From Adiantum capillus-veneris (taxonomy: Eukaryota; Streptophyta; Polypodiopsida; Polypodiales; Pteridaceae), in the NCBI GenBank assembly GCA_014529385.2, contig CM043969.1:11610148-11674147 (forward strand): DNA of 64,000 nt, written 5' to 3'. How positions within the stretch are numbered: the first letter of the stretch is position 1; the number at the start of each line of letters is the position of its first letter. The notes beneath the pieces were generated by a model that saw nothing but the letters and a program-made list of their open reading frames with translations, did not search any database and was not told the origin of the DNA. This document shows positions 1-10,199 of this stretch, piece after piece. A program made the position numbers and the translations under genes.

Positions 1-1114
1 TTCAGAGGATCTAAGTTGTGAGTATCTGTGGGAGGACTTGCGTCGTAGACCCTGACCCAGCAGCTCTTGAGATAGGACACTGGAGGCTATGGGCTTGGAA
101 GTGCTGTCCACTGGCACGAGTACAGTGGGATCCTAGTGAGTGGCTATGGAGGGACCCATTCTCTTCTACAGACCGCCCAGGAGTCCCTTTCTTTTAGTAC
201 ACTGTTCGGCTTGGACGTCATATACTTGCAGCACAGAGAGAGGCCCGCCCCGCTGCAGCACGTCATTGGCAGCTTTTTGGCAGAGGCTGTGGGACTCCAG
301 ACAGCTGAGGCGCGTCACCTTGTTCCAGTGGTTGGTTGCACACAGAGCCACAGCAGTAGGGAGCTGGCTTGTACATAGTGGTCTCTCGGTCGCATGTACA
401 GCCTGTGACCAGTTGGTGGAGAGTCAGCGACACTGTCTTTGGGACTGTCCCTCGGCCCAGCAGGTGTGGCTACGAGTTCTTCGGCTGATGCCTGCCCTCT
501 CCACGGCTCGACAGTACACTTGGGGGGCGGCGGCTTGGTCCACGCTCACGGGCCCGGCACTTCAGTTTGAGCTATCTTCCACCAGCAGGATGATAGTGAT
601 ACAGGGGGGTCGACCTACACTCCAGCCTGCTACAGACCTTACTCCACAGGAGTGGAGCAGTGAGAGAGCGGAGTGTTGGGAGCTCATCAGCGGCCTAGCT
701 CTCTGGTTCATCTAGCGGGCCCGTTGTTTCCGCATCTTTGAGGCTCGCCTTGTACCAGCAGCAGAGACTGTTCGTGACTTTTGGCTAGAGCTGATCCATA
801 CTCTCAGAGGACAGCTTGAGGGACTACAGGGCAGCTCCGACCGCATGCGGGAGCGCCGCGAGGCTTTCCTTCGTCTCTGGCGCCCTGGTCTGTTTTACTC
901 CATGGTCCAGGGGGTGCTCAGATGGCACTACTGTCCACCTGTGTGGCTTTTCCCTCCTCCCATCTCTTGATTTAGCCCCATTGTATATATGCTGTTTTTT
1001 CATTGGGAGAGTCTCCCCATCATGTTTGTTGTAGCCCTCTCTTGCAGAGGTGGATGTAGCCCTATGGGCAGCTTTCATTAACTAATAGAAGGATCTTTTT
1101 CTCGGAAAAAAAAA
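1..1114 (+). mobile_element. LINE-A 3'-terminal fragment with poly-A tail
   Basis: This is the 3' end of a non-LTR retrotransposon. Coding sequence resembling the C-terminal zf-RVT region of plant LINE ORF2 runs to about 970. A 3' untranslated part follows and ends in nine A (1106-1114). Immediately after the A run begins minus-strand LINE-B coding sequence, so this copy probably inserted into LINE-B; its 5' part and any target duplication lie outside the window. Family assignment is by motif only. Confidence 0.75.
136..968 (+). pseudogene. LINE-A ORF2 C-terminus (zf-RVT-like)
   Basis: The frame from 140 contains the pattern typical of zf-RVT: an aromatic-rich segment (LFQWLVAHRA), then Cys-x2-Cys (CTACDQLVE), a His and Cys (HCLWDCPSAQQVW). 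This domain follows reverse transcriptase in many plant LINEs. An in-frame TAG at 713-715 breaks it, after which the same frame continues (FRIFEARLVPAAETVRDFW) to about 968. No RT motifs are present because the copy is cut by the window edge. It is a decayed fragment, not a host gene. Confidence 0.65.
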
Positions 1115-4100
1115 TGTGTATCCATATAGCTGGGCCTGACTACAAAGAAATCTGCCGTGAGCTGAGGAAAATGTTCTCTGTAAAAATCCATCTTCATGCC
1201 CAACTCTTCAGTAAGCTCTATCCAAGTCCTCCTGGTGTCCATTTGAGTCAAGTCCTGACGGATAAGTCTAGTAATCTTCATCCGTGTCACAGTGAGAGAG
1301 AGGGGGCCTCCAAAGAGTACTAGAAGGGAGGCAGTGTGTCCATGCTAAAACCATGCATCTAGAACCAAGTGGTCATCTGTCCATAACAACAAGTTGTGTC
1401 TCCCTGCAAGGCCAATTGCTAGGAAGACTCAAGAGCAAGCAGGGCATATCTATTTCTAGGAAGGTCTCGCAAGTTATGTATGAAAGAGACTAAGCTAGTA
1501 AGTGCCTCAATCACCTCCGAAGCGGCAGCTGGCTCTGCTCTAATAATCTCGTGAGGTACAAAGGCCTTGTCTCTAATCATCCGAGAAATCATAGATACCA
1601 AGGGCCTCTCCATCCCTTTCCGTCCGTTAGTGCTGCCAACTCTGCCATGACAACAAACACCCAATAAATCGTAACTGAGGTCACCAAAAAAAGAAAAATT
1701 TTGGTTCGAGATTCCTAAAATTGAACCTGCGAACACATCCTCTCAGGTCTCTCCAAAGCTGCATAGGCTCTGGTCAATCTAGTCTCTGCTGCTCTTCTGA
1801 GCAAAAGAACTTTCCCATTGGAAACTACCCCCAAATAAGTATATGCATCTGTATACTCTACGATCTCTTGCCCATAGGTAAATGTGGGAGCTGACCTCCT
1901 GACCCATTGCGGTCTGGTGTTAAACACCATAACCTTGACAGGCAATCCTCTATCCTCCGCAAACACATGCAAGGCATCCAAATGACACTGTATTTTCTCT
2001 GGGGAGTCAGAAATCAACACAATTTCATCAGCATATAACAAAAGTGGGATCCATGTCCCTTCTAGGTGTCCCTTGTCTCGTAATGTAATTAGAGGCATGA
2101 TCTACAGACATATCAAACAAAGTGGAAGGTAACGGGCATCCCTGCTTCACTCCAATAGTAGAGTGAACAAGGGTAGAAATTCCCTCGGGAGTGCGTTCCT
2201 GCCCCGCAACGGATCTGTATAAAGCCATAATCTCCCAAATGAGCTGTGTGTACTCCCATGACCTGCAATCACCGCATCAATCTAGCTCCGAATACTGTAT
2301 CAAAAGCTTTGCGGATGTCCACAAAGCTACAATATATCCGTTTTCCTTGTGATCTTCCATCCTTAATAATGGCTCGTAGAGTCAGGATGTAATCAAGAGT
2401 AGAGAAACCCCTCCTGAAACCTGCCTGTCCTGTTGCTCGTATACCCTTTCTCTCTGCACGTCTGTTTAGCTACTACTTGAGAATGGATGCGTATAACCGT
2501 GCTAATGTGTGACCGATCATAATAGTATGATAGCTCCCGGGCTCCATAAGGTCTCCCTCCTTTAGGATAAGTACGATAGTAGACAAACGTCAAGCCTCGC
2601 TAGGCCCTCACCCATAGCATGGACGAACATCATAGCTAAAAGCTTTGCAAGCATATCTCTGGCATGAATAAAATGCTTGGCAACTAATCCTCATGATCAT
2701 AAGCTCTCGTATGCTTCATCCTGTCAATGGCTTTCCTTACCATCTTTGCTGTAAAGAAGTCAATGGTATGTGGGCATGGCCTTGGTGGTGATGCCCCGAC
2801 ACTGTATATAGGGATGCTACACGCCTCTGGAGAAGTAATAGCTAAAGCGGGAAAGCATTCATGAAAAAGACGCCAAGCCTCGGCTGAATCCTGACTCAAA
2901 AAAAGCTGGTATAACTCCTGCTCAAGGCTAGCTAGAAAGGCCCTCTTCTTCTGACATACTAAACGTCGGAAGGCAATGCACGACTGTCTATGAGTGACGA
3001 TTTCCAGAGAAACCTCTCTTTGTAGTCGGGCTCTCAAATCTCTGCACTCTTCATCATACCAGTTGTTCCGGGGAATAGTCCCAGAACGGCGTCTATGCTC
3101 GGGCTGTGTACGTGGATAGAGGCCTCCCTAGCCGCATCCCATAGAGTCGCTGTCAGAATATGGGTGAGCTCCTCCAAAGGTCGCCTTGGATTCTCTATGC
3201 ATAGGCGTCTATAAATCCCATCGATGTAAACAAAGTCCGTCCAAAGTAAAAGTATATCTTGTAGGACCTCTTGCTTATATCCTTTGAGCTATGGTGAACT
3301 GGAAGGAGATGTCCACTCTCAAAAGGCATGGTCCACTACTACGTTAATGGGCTGGGTCCAGCTGTGAAGTCCTCAATATGGGAAAGAAATCTCGGCGCAG
3401 CCATAATATAATGCACCGTGCTAGCTCCGTGACAATGTGGGAAGCAAGTAAACCCGGGGGCTGTTGGGAATCTCTGTAAGCCATTAAGTATAGCTAACCC
3501 ATGTGCGGTGCCCATATGTAGCAAGTATCTCTCATACTCCATACATTTTGTATCCTGTGAGGGGATATCCAGCCCCATGTCTATGGTATCCAACTCTCTC
3601 AACATCTCCTCCGAGGTATCATAGAAGATTGTCTGATGGTAGCTTGTTCAGGCGTTGAAGTCTTCCAAGAGAATGATGTCCCCATCCCCAGAGAACTCTT
3701 ATATGTCATCATGAACCATAGAGAAAGGAGACTCTCCTCTAGGTGATGCATAGGTTGATGCACTTGGAGCAAAATAGCATATGGCAATGTAGAGAAATCT
3801 GTCTGTGTCAACCTTCAATCTCACCTACATGTATCTGGCACTATCGTCTCTCCTAACAATATGTACAAGCAACTGCAAATCTTTCCTGAAAAGAGCTTCT
3901 ACCTAAACCCCCCCCCCCCTCGATCATCTACTTCCATGCTGAGATCTTGCATCTACTTGATGAGCCGTCTCCCATCCATATCCAGTCATATGTAGCATCA
4001 TCTAACCCGGGGCGTGGTGAGTCTTTGAATAGAACATAATATCTCTTTCTCTAAATCTGTCCTCAAAGGCACCCACATCAAGCTTGAAAGACCCATTGCA

Positions 4101-4140
4101 ATTCCACATTACTATTTTAAGTTTGGTCCCATAGGTCTCC
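1115..4140 (-). pseudogene. LINE-B ORF2: endonuclease and reverse transcriptase
   Basis: Fragmented frames give endonuclease pieces at 3811-3339 (HGLAILNGLQRFPTAPGF, then the HGAST segment ahead of the catalytic Asp-Tyr region), a linker at 3037-2684, RT pieces with GVKQGCPL near 2150 and YADE at the catalytic site near 2030 (YADD expected), then the thumb (YTDAYTYLGVV) and the post-RT region (RTWIELTEELG). Comparison with the copy at 38794-41509 fixes the order. Multiple frameshifts and stops make it non-functional. The YADE form would itself remove a catalytic Asp. Confidence 0.75.
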
Positions 4141-4145
4141 AACTG

Positions 4146-5224
4146 TCATGTGGAGCGTATGACCACCTTCCTTTTTCTATAGAAGGCTATCTTTCCTTTT
4201 TCCCTTGCTGCCCTAATGTGTGGCATAACTTCCTGCATGTGGGCAAGTTGTGATAGAGTGAGATAATCACCAACGAATATGCCATTCTTCTTTAATGTAG
4301 GTTTTCTCTTCAAAAACTCTTTCTTCGGCTCAATAGTGGAAAAGCGCAAAATGAGAGCACGTTTCTTCAATGTCTCTCCAACACCTCTACTTCTTTTACC
4401 GACTCTCCATGCCTTTGGCATAACTTCCTGCATGTGGGCAAGTTGTGATAGAGTGAGATAATCACCAACGAATATGCCATTCTTCTTTAATGTAGGTTTT
4501 CTCTTCAAAAACTCTTTCTTCGGCTCAATAGTGGAAAAGCGCAAAATGAGAGCACGTTTCTTCAATGTCTCTCCAACACCTCTACTTCTTTTACCGACTC
4601 TCCATGCCTTTGTATTCGTTGGTTTATCTATTCCCATCAACTCCATGAGATCCCTAACTTCTTCCTCAGACTTTATCTCGATCTTTTAGACAAGTAACTC
4701 TCACATGTACAACACGTGAGCGTCTTCGTTGTTCCTCCTGTAGTGTCATGTTGATGATGGTTGGTGTAAGGGTTGATGCCTCCTTGACTTTTCCTTTCCT
4801 GGCAACCTCTATCCACTTGTCCACTTCATCCATCTTCTCTTTGCATCTTGGTGATCACCTCCATTGTTGCTTTTTGATTGTTTGCACTTGCTCCTTGATG
4901 ACTTGGAGCTCTTCGATAAGTGAGGGCTGGAATTTTCCTTCTTCGAGTTCCTCTCTTGTCTTAACTTCAGCCAGCTCTTTTAAGCGCCGATTCCTCCCCT
5001 TTGAGCGCGTCGATTTCAGCCCACATGTTCTCCTTCTCTGCTTTCCATTGTTCCTCTTTGCTAGCTTGCTTTTGGAGGAAACCTGCCTTTTCCTCCATCC
5101 AACTTTCCATCTTCGCTTTCCACTCTTTCATCTCTTTTTCCATCTCTATGAGTCGTTTGTGTGTAAGCATGAAAGTAGCCTTCAACGTCCTCGGGGGTGT
5201 TTTGTTATGTGGAGAAGCCATCAT
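4146..5224 (-). pseudogene. LINE-B ORF1 (coiled coil plus nucleic-acid-binding-like domain)
   Basis: The N-terminal 85 residues (5224-4967) are charged and heptad-like (KEMKEWKAKMESWMEEK), consistent with the coiled coil of LINE ORF1 proteins that trimerise and bind RNA. The C-terminal part (4646-4146) contains WRVGKRSRGVGETLKKRALI and a segment rich in Lys/Arg. It matches ORF1 of the copy at 38809-39720 along its length, which supports the call. The middle is broken by frameshifts. An exact 195-bp in-frame duplication (4221-4610) repeats 65 residues. Confidence 0.7.
4221..4610. repeat. Exact 195-bp tandem duplication inside LINE-B ORF1
   Basis: Two copies, 4221-4415 and 4416-4610, look identical base for base. 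The length is 65 codons, so the frame is kept. The related copy at 39.4-39.7 kb has the segment once. Confidence 0.9.
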
Positions 5225-5229
5225 CTTGC

Positions 5230-5231
<2 letters not shown>

Positions 5232-5300
<69 letters not shown>
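5232..5300. repeat. (AG)n microsatellite at the LINE-B 5' junction
   Basis: About 34 uninterrupted AG dinucleotides. On the LINE-B strand this is (CT)n directly before the ORF1 start. Confidence 0.95.
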
Positions 5301-5306
<6 letters not shown>

Positions 5307-5884
5307 CATTTGGGGATTCTACTGCTCGTCGAGAATCACAAATCCAGGAGCACCCGGACGGGACACCAGCTGAGGAACTGCACCAACCCTACATACAAAA
5401 ATAAAATATAGCAAAAGTAGTGTTTGACAATTTCTCATGTGTGAAAGAAAAAGAGGTGTAATGACCATAAGGAAGTGTGAAATAATAGCAATATCATAAC
5501 CTGGTGTGTATACTTGCAAATACAGCTCTTCCCGAGCTGCCCATCTTGCTTCTATCTCGTCCAAAATCGTGACATAATCTTTATGATTTTGGACTGCTAC
5601 AATGATGTGGAAGTTATGTAACTCCAATAGATCCTGCAAAAAAATGTATCTAGCAATATCAGCAAGGTCATACAATCAGTGGCCTACCATGGGACAAAAT
5701 ATGATTTGAATAATTTTTGAAAAAAAAACATTTTTTCAATGAGCAAAAGAGTAGATTCTTCATAGAGAAATGCCCTTTAAATAGGGAAAAAATAGGCTTA
5801 CTAGCATCACACACAAAAGCAATAACAACTAGAAACCTAGCATATTGTGTTGCATTAATGTATTACATTATGAGTATGACCTGT
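5301..5884. other. Intergenic/intronic sequence with one exon-like segment
   Basis: AT-rich sequence with no transposon coding motif. The only coding-like piece is the splice-flanked segment at 5514-5633 (minus). The remainder shows nothing I can identify. Confidence 0.5.
5514..5633 (-). CDS. Candidate host exon (40 codons), unknown product
   Basis: On the minus strand a good acceptor (T-rich tract ending TTTTTTTGCAG) precedes 120 bp of open frame beginning DLLELHNFHIIVAVQNHKD, and a donor (CAA|GTATAC) follows, phase 0 to phase 0. The peptide is hydrophobic then Glu/Arg-rich (EIEARWAAREELYLQ) and does not resemble the retroelements around it. I do not recognise the protein. It could be one internal exon of a host gene whose introns are filled with repeats, an exon pseudogene, or chance. 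Confidence 0.3.
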
Positions 5885-6899
5885 GAGTTATAAGAGAAAA
5901 TTTTCCAGCGTTTCCTAAACATATAAGCGCCCAATGTGGCAAGTGCACGAGCAGAGTTTTGGTCTCATATTGTAGAGTCTTTGCCGCATGTAGAGCAATG
6001 GTGTGTTGGGGGAGACTTCAACATATTGGAGGATCCCTCTAACAGGATTTGAGTTTGCCAGGCTACTGTACACGGGGCTGAGTTGGCAGCTTCTTGGGAG
6101 TGCCTATGTATGACTTTGAGAGTTCCTGGTGTTTGGCATCATTCAGGCTTTGTGAGGCCCCCTTCCATCTTGTCTTTCTCTTACTCTAACGGCAGAGTAG
6201 GAGGAGTGAATCTATGTCGGATAGATAGCTTCTATGCCAGTGACCACATCTATGACATGTGGCAAGGACTACTTTTTCTGACCATGCGCCAGCGATTCTC
6301 ACTGTGACAGACAGACAGAGGAGGGGGAGTGCGATGCTACGCATCCCTTAGAGGATCTTGCTGGATCCAGAGCTTAGAGAGCGAGTGGAGGCGCTTTGGA
6401 CACAAATCTTGGACACGTAAGACTCCCCTGCTGGTAGAGTGGCCTCTGGATCAACGGAGCTCAGCCGCTTCTTCCTCCAGGAGTCTACAACTCACTTGGC
6501 TGCAACCAAGGAGGAGGAGAGTGTCTCCGATGGGGCATTGTTTCCTTGCAGAGCATGCAGGAGCAGCATCCAAACAGTCCTTGGTTGGAGGAGCAGATAC
6601 AACATGCTAGGTAGGAGCTGGCTAGCATTGAGGAGCGGCACCATGAGTTTACCTTCCATTGACCGGCATCTCAATGGACCCAGGTGAGTGACAGAGTTAC
6701 TGGGGAGTTTTTTGAGACTGTGGGGTCACGCCATTCGGATACCAGTGTTAGCCAGTTGAGGAGACCCGACAGCTCAGTTGCTTCAAAGCCTGAGGATATG
6801 CGTGCAGTTGCTACTGACTTTTACTGTAATTTCTTGTGAGATGAGCCTTAGTCAGAGCGTCACGATGCATGCAAAGAGCACGTTTGGACGCAGATACCT
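5885..6899 (+). mobile_element. LINE-A ORF2 endonuclease fragment
   Basis: Read with frameshifts, the plus strand gives an APE-type endonuclease segment: APNVASARAEFWSHIVESLP, then GGDFNILEDPSNRI (the GDFN active-site motif), then FSYSNGR and LCRIDSFY. Past 6310 the frame leads into the linker before RT. The copy is truncated at both ends, and on the right it is cut by an LTR starting at 6900. It belongs with the fragments at 1-1114 and 32485-34200. Non-functional. Confidence 0.65.
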
Positions 6900-7752
6900 T
6901 GTCATGTGCACATCTAACCCTATGTGCATATGGACAAGCTACTTCAGGTCCAGGGTTCATGTCGGCTTAGAAAGTGTTCTAGCACCTTTGTGAGCCTGTG
7001 CGCAGGTGGTGCATGTCCAGGCACTTAGAGTAGTTGCATATCCTCTAGTTTCACACAACATGATCATCAGCATGACAGTCAATACCCAGCATGAGCATTT
7101 TACAGTGCACAGAACCCATTTTCCTTATTTTATCGATTTTTCACTTATTATTAATAAGTGACTTTGTTGGGAAACTGGATAGGGCAAATTTTGTTAAGCT
7201 CTATAAAAGAAACCTAGCGCTAGCGCTTTCTGGCAGAAGAAGCAGCAGAAGTTCCAACAACTTGCAATGCACCTTCTCAGCAAGACCGGCATGAGACCTA
7301 GCGTTTTTCAGCCAACAAGAAGCAAATAGCGTTTTGGCTACAGTTTCAGCTTGGTGTTTTGCAGATACCAAATCAGGCCTAGCGTTTTTGCAGATAGCAT
7401 TAGCATTTTGCAGATTCCCGGCGATAGTTCAGCCCCAGTCATTAGCATTTTCAATTTTCAACACTTAGACTCCGCAAGATCAGCCCCAGACCTCGTAGAT
7501 CTCACCTACCCGCAGCATGTCCTCGCAGCACCGTCAGATCAGCCAGCATTTTCAGATTCAGCTGCTCATCGCAGATTTCAGCATCTACGTTTTCAACGCA
7601 TCAACGTCGCGTCGTCACCATCGCCGTCGTCGCCGACACAGTGTCAAAATTCAGCAATTAGCAGATTTGCAGATTTCAGCCCATCTCGTCGTCGTCATCA
7701 TTGTCGTCAACATCGTCAGCAAGTCCATTGCCTCTAGATCATTGTACCAGAT
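6900..7752 (+). repeat. Diverged LTR, inverted relative of the E2 LTR
   Basis: Starts TGTCATGTGCACATC and, read as reverse complement, aligns by eye with much of the E2 LTR (15897-16932), sharing the terminal TGTCA(C/T)GTG, the region around the TATA box and the GATTTCAG-rich body. A clear TATA box (TATAAAAG, 7202-7209) is present. The copy is much more diverged than the two E2 LTRs are from each other and lacks its far end, where E2 begins at 7753. Confidence 0.6.
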
Positions 7753-7922
7753 TGTTAGGTGCAACGGAATGAATGTTGAACTTTGCCAAGATGAGTGCTC
7801 CGAACTGTGCTCAAGGGTCCTTTTTTCTTAGGGAAGGAAGAGCCTTCCGTTCTTTAATGAGAGAGTGCAATGGACACAAACAAAGTGAATGGACACTATG
7901 AGTGAAGGTACATGAGACTAAG
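7753..7922 (-). repeat. E2 3' LTR, distal part (split by E1)
   Basis: 170 bp starting TGTTAGGTGCA, matching 18941-19110 in the other E2 LTR. It is cut at 7922 by E1 and resumes at 15897. The bases CTAAG (7918-7922) are one side of the E1 target duplication. Confidence 0.85.
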
Positions 7923-9252
7923 TATAACCGGCCTGTACAACGTACAGGGCGGTACTATTTCAATTACCTATTAACTTTACACAGAGCACTGAGAAGCAAA
8001 GAGGAACACAGTTGCGTCCAGCGACTAGAATGTCGCTGCGCACACGAGACCGACACCCTGTAGGCCCCAAAGACGGACGCCCCTTTCGGTATTTCTTTAA
8101 TAATTTAAGGTAGACGATCCGACCACTTAGCACAAGCTTTCACAAAGCTGTCCAAACCTGGCGAGGGCTGAAAACACAGGTTTTCGACTTGATTTCGGCA
8201 ACATAACGGTGTAAAAACCCTTGTAGGTCAAAAGTAACTGTCTAGGGCGGATTCCCTCGCTATCTGGAAGCTTTGTGGTGAGCTGTCACGAAAATACAGC
8301 GGGCTGTAATTCTCTATTTTTCACTGTCGGGTGCCCAAAAGCCTGTACACACATCCCAAGGCTCTCACGAGGCTCCCTTGGTGTTCCCTTGCAGTTTAGG
8401 TGTGGAACCCTAAACCTGCAAAAAAACACAGCAGGCTGTAATTCCCTGTTTCGGATTCTTTTTAGTGGAGCGAAGACGCCCACGTGTGTCCCAAGGGCTC
8501 CCGCACACAATGGGACAGTTCCCCTGTGAATCGGACAAGTTTTCAGGCGAGAAAACTCTCCGAACTCGCAATCTTTCGTGATGGAACTGTGCGTACCTGT
8601 GGGGGATTAACAATTAGCTAATCCGGTTCCTGTTCAGAAGGCTCTTGCCTTGGCAAACGTGCATAAACGCCCATAACTGTACATATTCATCTGAGTAGCC
8701 CAAGTAGTGGGGCATTACCATATGTGCCAAAGGGGAGAGAGAGATGCACGAGAGCAAGTCATCGCGCTACATGAGACAGAGGAGAAGATAAGCTTTCCAT
8801 TAAAGCTGTAGACCTGCACCCACTACTCACACACACACTGTAGGTCACTTATGAGTAAAAAATCAGCCCCCTCCCTCTCTTGGGTGCCTCCTCTTGCTGA
8901 GGTGTCCCGGAGGCAGCTCTCCTCCTGCCAAGTGTCCAGTTTGCCCCTTTGAGTTAATTCCCTAGTTCCCACTGACTTATAAAGTTATAAGTGACTTTCC
9001 GAGTGGCCCAGACTTCATTTGGCGCACACAGGCTTCAATACTCATCAGAATTCAGTGCTAATTGGCCCGACCAGTCCCAGATTGACCGACCTAGACTCCC
9101 GATGTGAGAAACCTATTCGGCCGCAGCCGTTTCACACTGGCCATGCAATGTCTACTTGCACCTTTTCAAGCGTTCCGGGGAAACAAGTAGAAATAAAAAT
9201 ATATAGTACTTATTTACGAGAGGCGACAAGAAAAATACACCTCCTGGTGACA
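7923..9252 (-). repeat. E1 3' LTR (1330 bp)
   Basis: Collinear with 14556-15896. In element orientation it starts TGTCACCAGGAGG and ends CCGGTTATA, so the far terminus is TA instead of the usual CA. The PPT lies at 9263-9253. Confidence 0.85.
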
Positions 9253-9263
9253 CACCCCTCTTT
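9253..9263 (-). promoter_or_regulatory. E1 polypurine tract
   Basis: AAAGAGGGGTG on the minus strand directly before the 3' LTR; primes plus-strand DNA synthesis in LTR retrotransposons. About 300 bp of noncoding sequence separates it from the chromodomain stop at 9564. Confidence 0.7.
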
Positions 9264-9563
9264 GAAATACTGCAAGCGACCTCGCTTGCATGCCAATAAT
9301 ACATGCGAATATCTCCTGATAGCACATATATTCTATGATGGGAATCCAAGATATACATGCTTCCGGAAATGTAGCGTTGGACGATTAAACAATCCCACAA
9401 ACCTGGCTACGACACATATATCAAGCATAGAAGTCTTCTAGTGTACTCTCGAGCACAAACTTCTCTAGCTAAATTCTGTATGGAAAGAGTAGATATAATT
9501 GCTTAACTACTCTGTTCAGCATCATGAACCATGCTCTTGCCTTGCTCCAAAAAAAAGGCTACA

Positions 9564-10199
9564 TCAAGTCACTGTGGGTTCCATCTGAAAGGCTTCAAGA
9601 TACAATTGCAATAGCTGAGGTGAATCAAGCAATTCAGACTCTTCCATCCATTTGGCATCCAATGATGGATAGTTCTTGAACTTCACCAAATAGCGTCTTG
9701 CAACCTTTCCTCCAACCTTTCTTTCTTTATGTGCCAATATCTGTTCAGGAACAAGGATCTCATCCAATTCTTCCACTTCGGGTTGTTCCTCATCAAGCAT
9801 ATTCTCTGGCATATCACCAACAAAGGGTCTTAGAAGGCTGACATGAAAAGCATTATGTATTTTCTAGCCTTCTGGTAGCTTCAACCTATAAGCTACATCG
9901 CTGATCTTTTTCGAAATCTGAAAAGGACCATAATATCGCATACTGAGCTTAGGAAACAAACGTTCCTTGCCTTTCCTTCCTTAACCTGGCCTTTTCAAAG
10001 CGCAAAAGCACCCAATCACCAAGTGAAAATACAAGTTCACGACGGTGACGATCAGCAGCTTTCTTTTGCTTAGCCTAAGTCTTCTCAAGAGCAATCTTTA
10101 TCTTCCTGTATGTCTCATCCACATCTTGTACATACTTGTCTGCCTCAAATATCTTGTCCTTAGTCTGCAAAATGGGCGGGACTTTCTTCCCTCCTTCCA
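9564..10199 (-). pseudogene. E1 integrase C-terminus and chromodomain
   Basis: The last 82-codon frame (9812-9564) carries a chromodomain: VEELDEILVPEQILAHKE, then RRYLVKFKNYPSLDAKWMEE and PQLLQLYLEAF, which follow the chromo fold with aromatic positions at Y, W and the WME turn. Between 10199 and 9813 the integrase C-terminal region is readable only with stops and shifts (LGDWVLLRFEKA, YYGPFQISKKISDVAYRLKL, NAFHVSLLRPF). The chromodomain binds modified histone tails and steers integration. Confidence 0.8.

Larger units (their letters stand above)
1115..5231 (-). mobile_element. LINE-B copy 1, near complete but decayed
   Basis: Reading the minus strand from 5224 gives, in order: a coiled-coil ORF1 start, an ORF1 RNA-binding-like part, endonuclease, RT and the post-RT region. 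The 5' end abuts a GA/TC tract (5232-5300); ORF1 starts with two ATG codons about ten bases inside it, so this may be a true 5' end. The 3' end is cut at about 1115 by LINE-A. Frames are broken by many stops and shifts. Other copies of the family lie at 26075-27130, 27225-27785, 36965-37950, 37955-38717 and 38794-41509. Confidence 0.8.

Noticed and set aside
4748-5404. 218-codon plus-strand frame rich in Ser, Phe and Leu
   Set aside because: Antisense shadow of the LINE-B coiled-coil ORF1 plus the microsatellite.
5001-5411. Plus-strand open frame with long Arg-Glu repeat
   Set aside because: The repeat is translation of (AG)n and the rest is antisense to LINE-B ORF1.
8275-8529. Plus frame MVSCHENTAGCNSLF and its copy at 14911-15162
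   Set aside because: Lies in the E1 LTR; contains an internal repeat and no known motif. Repeated only because LTRs are repeated.
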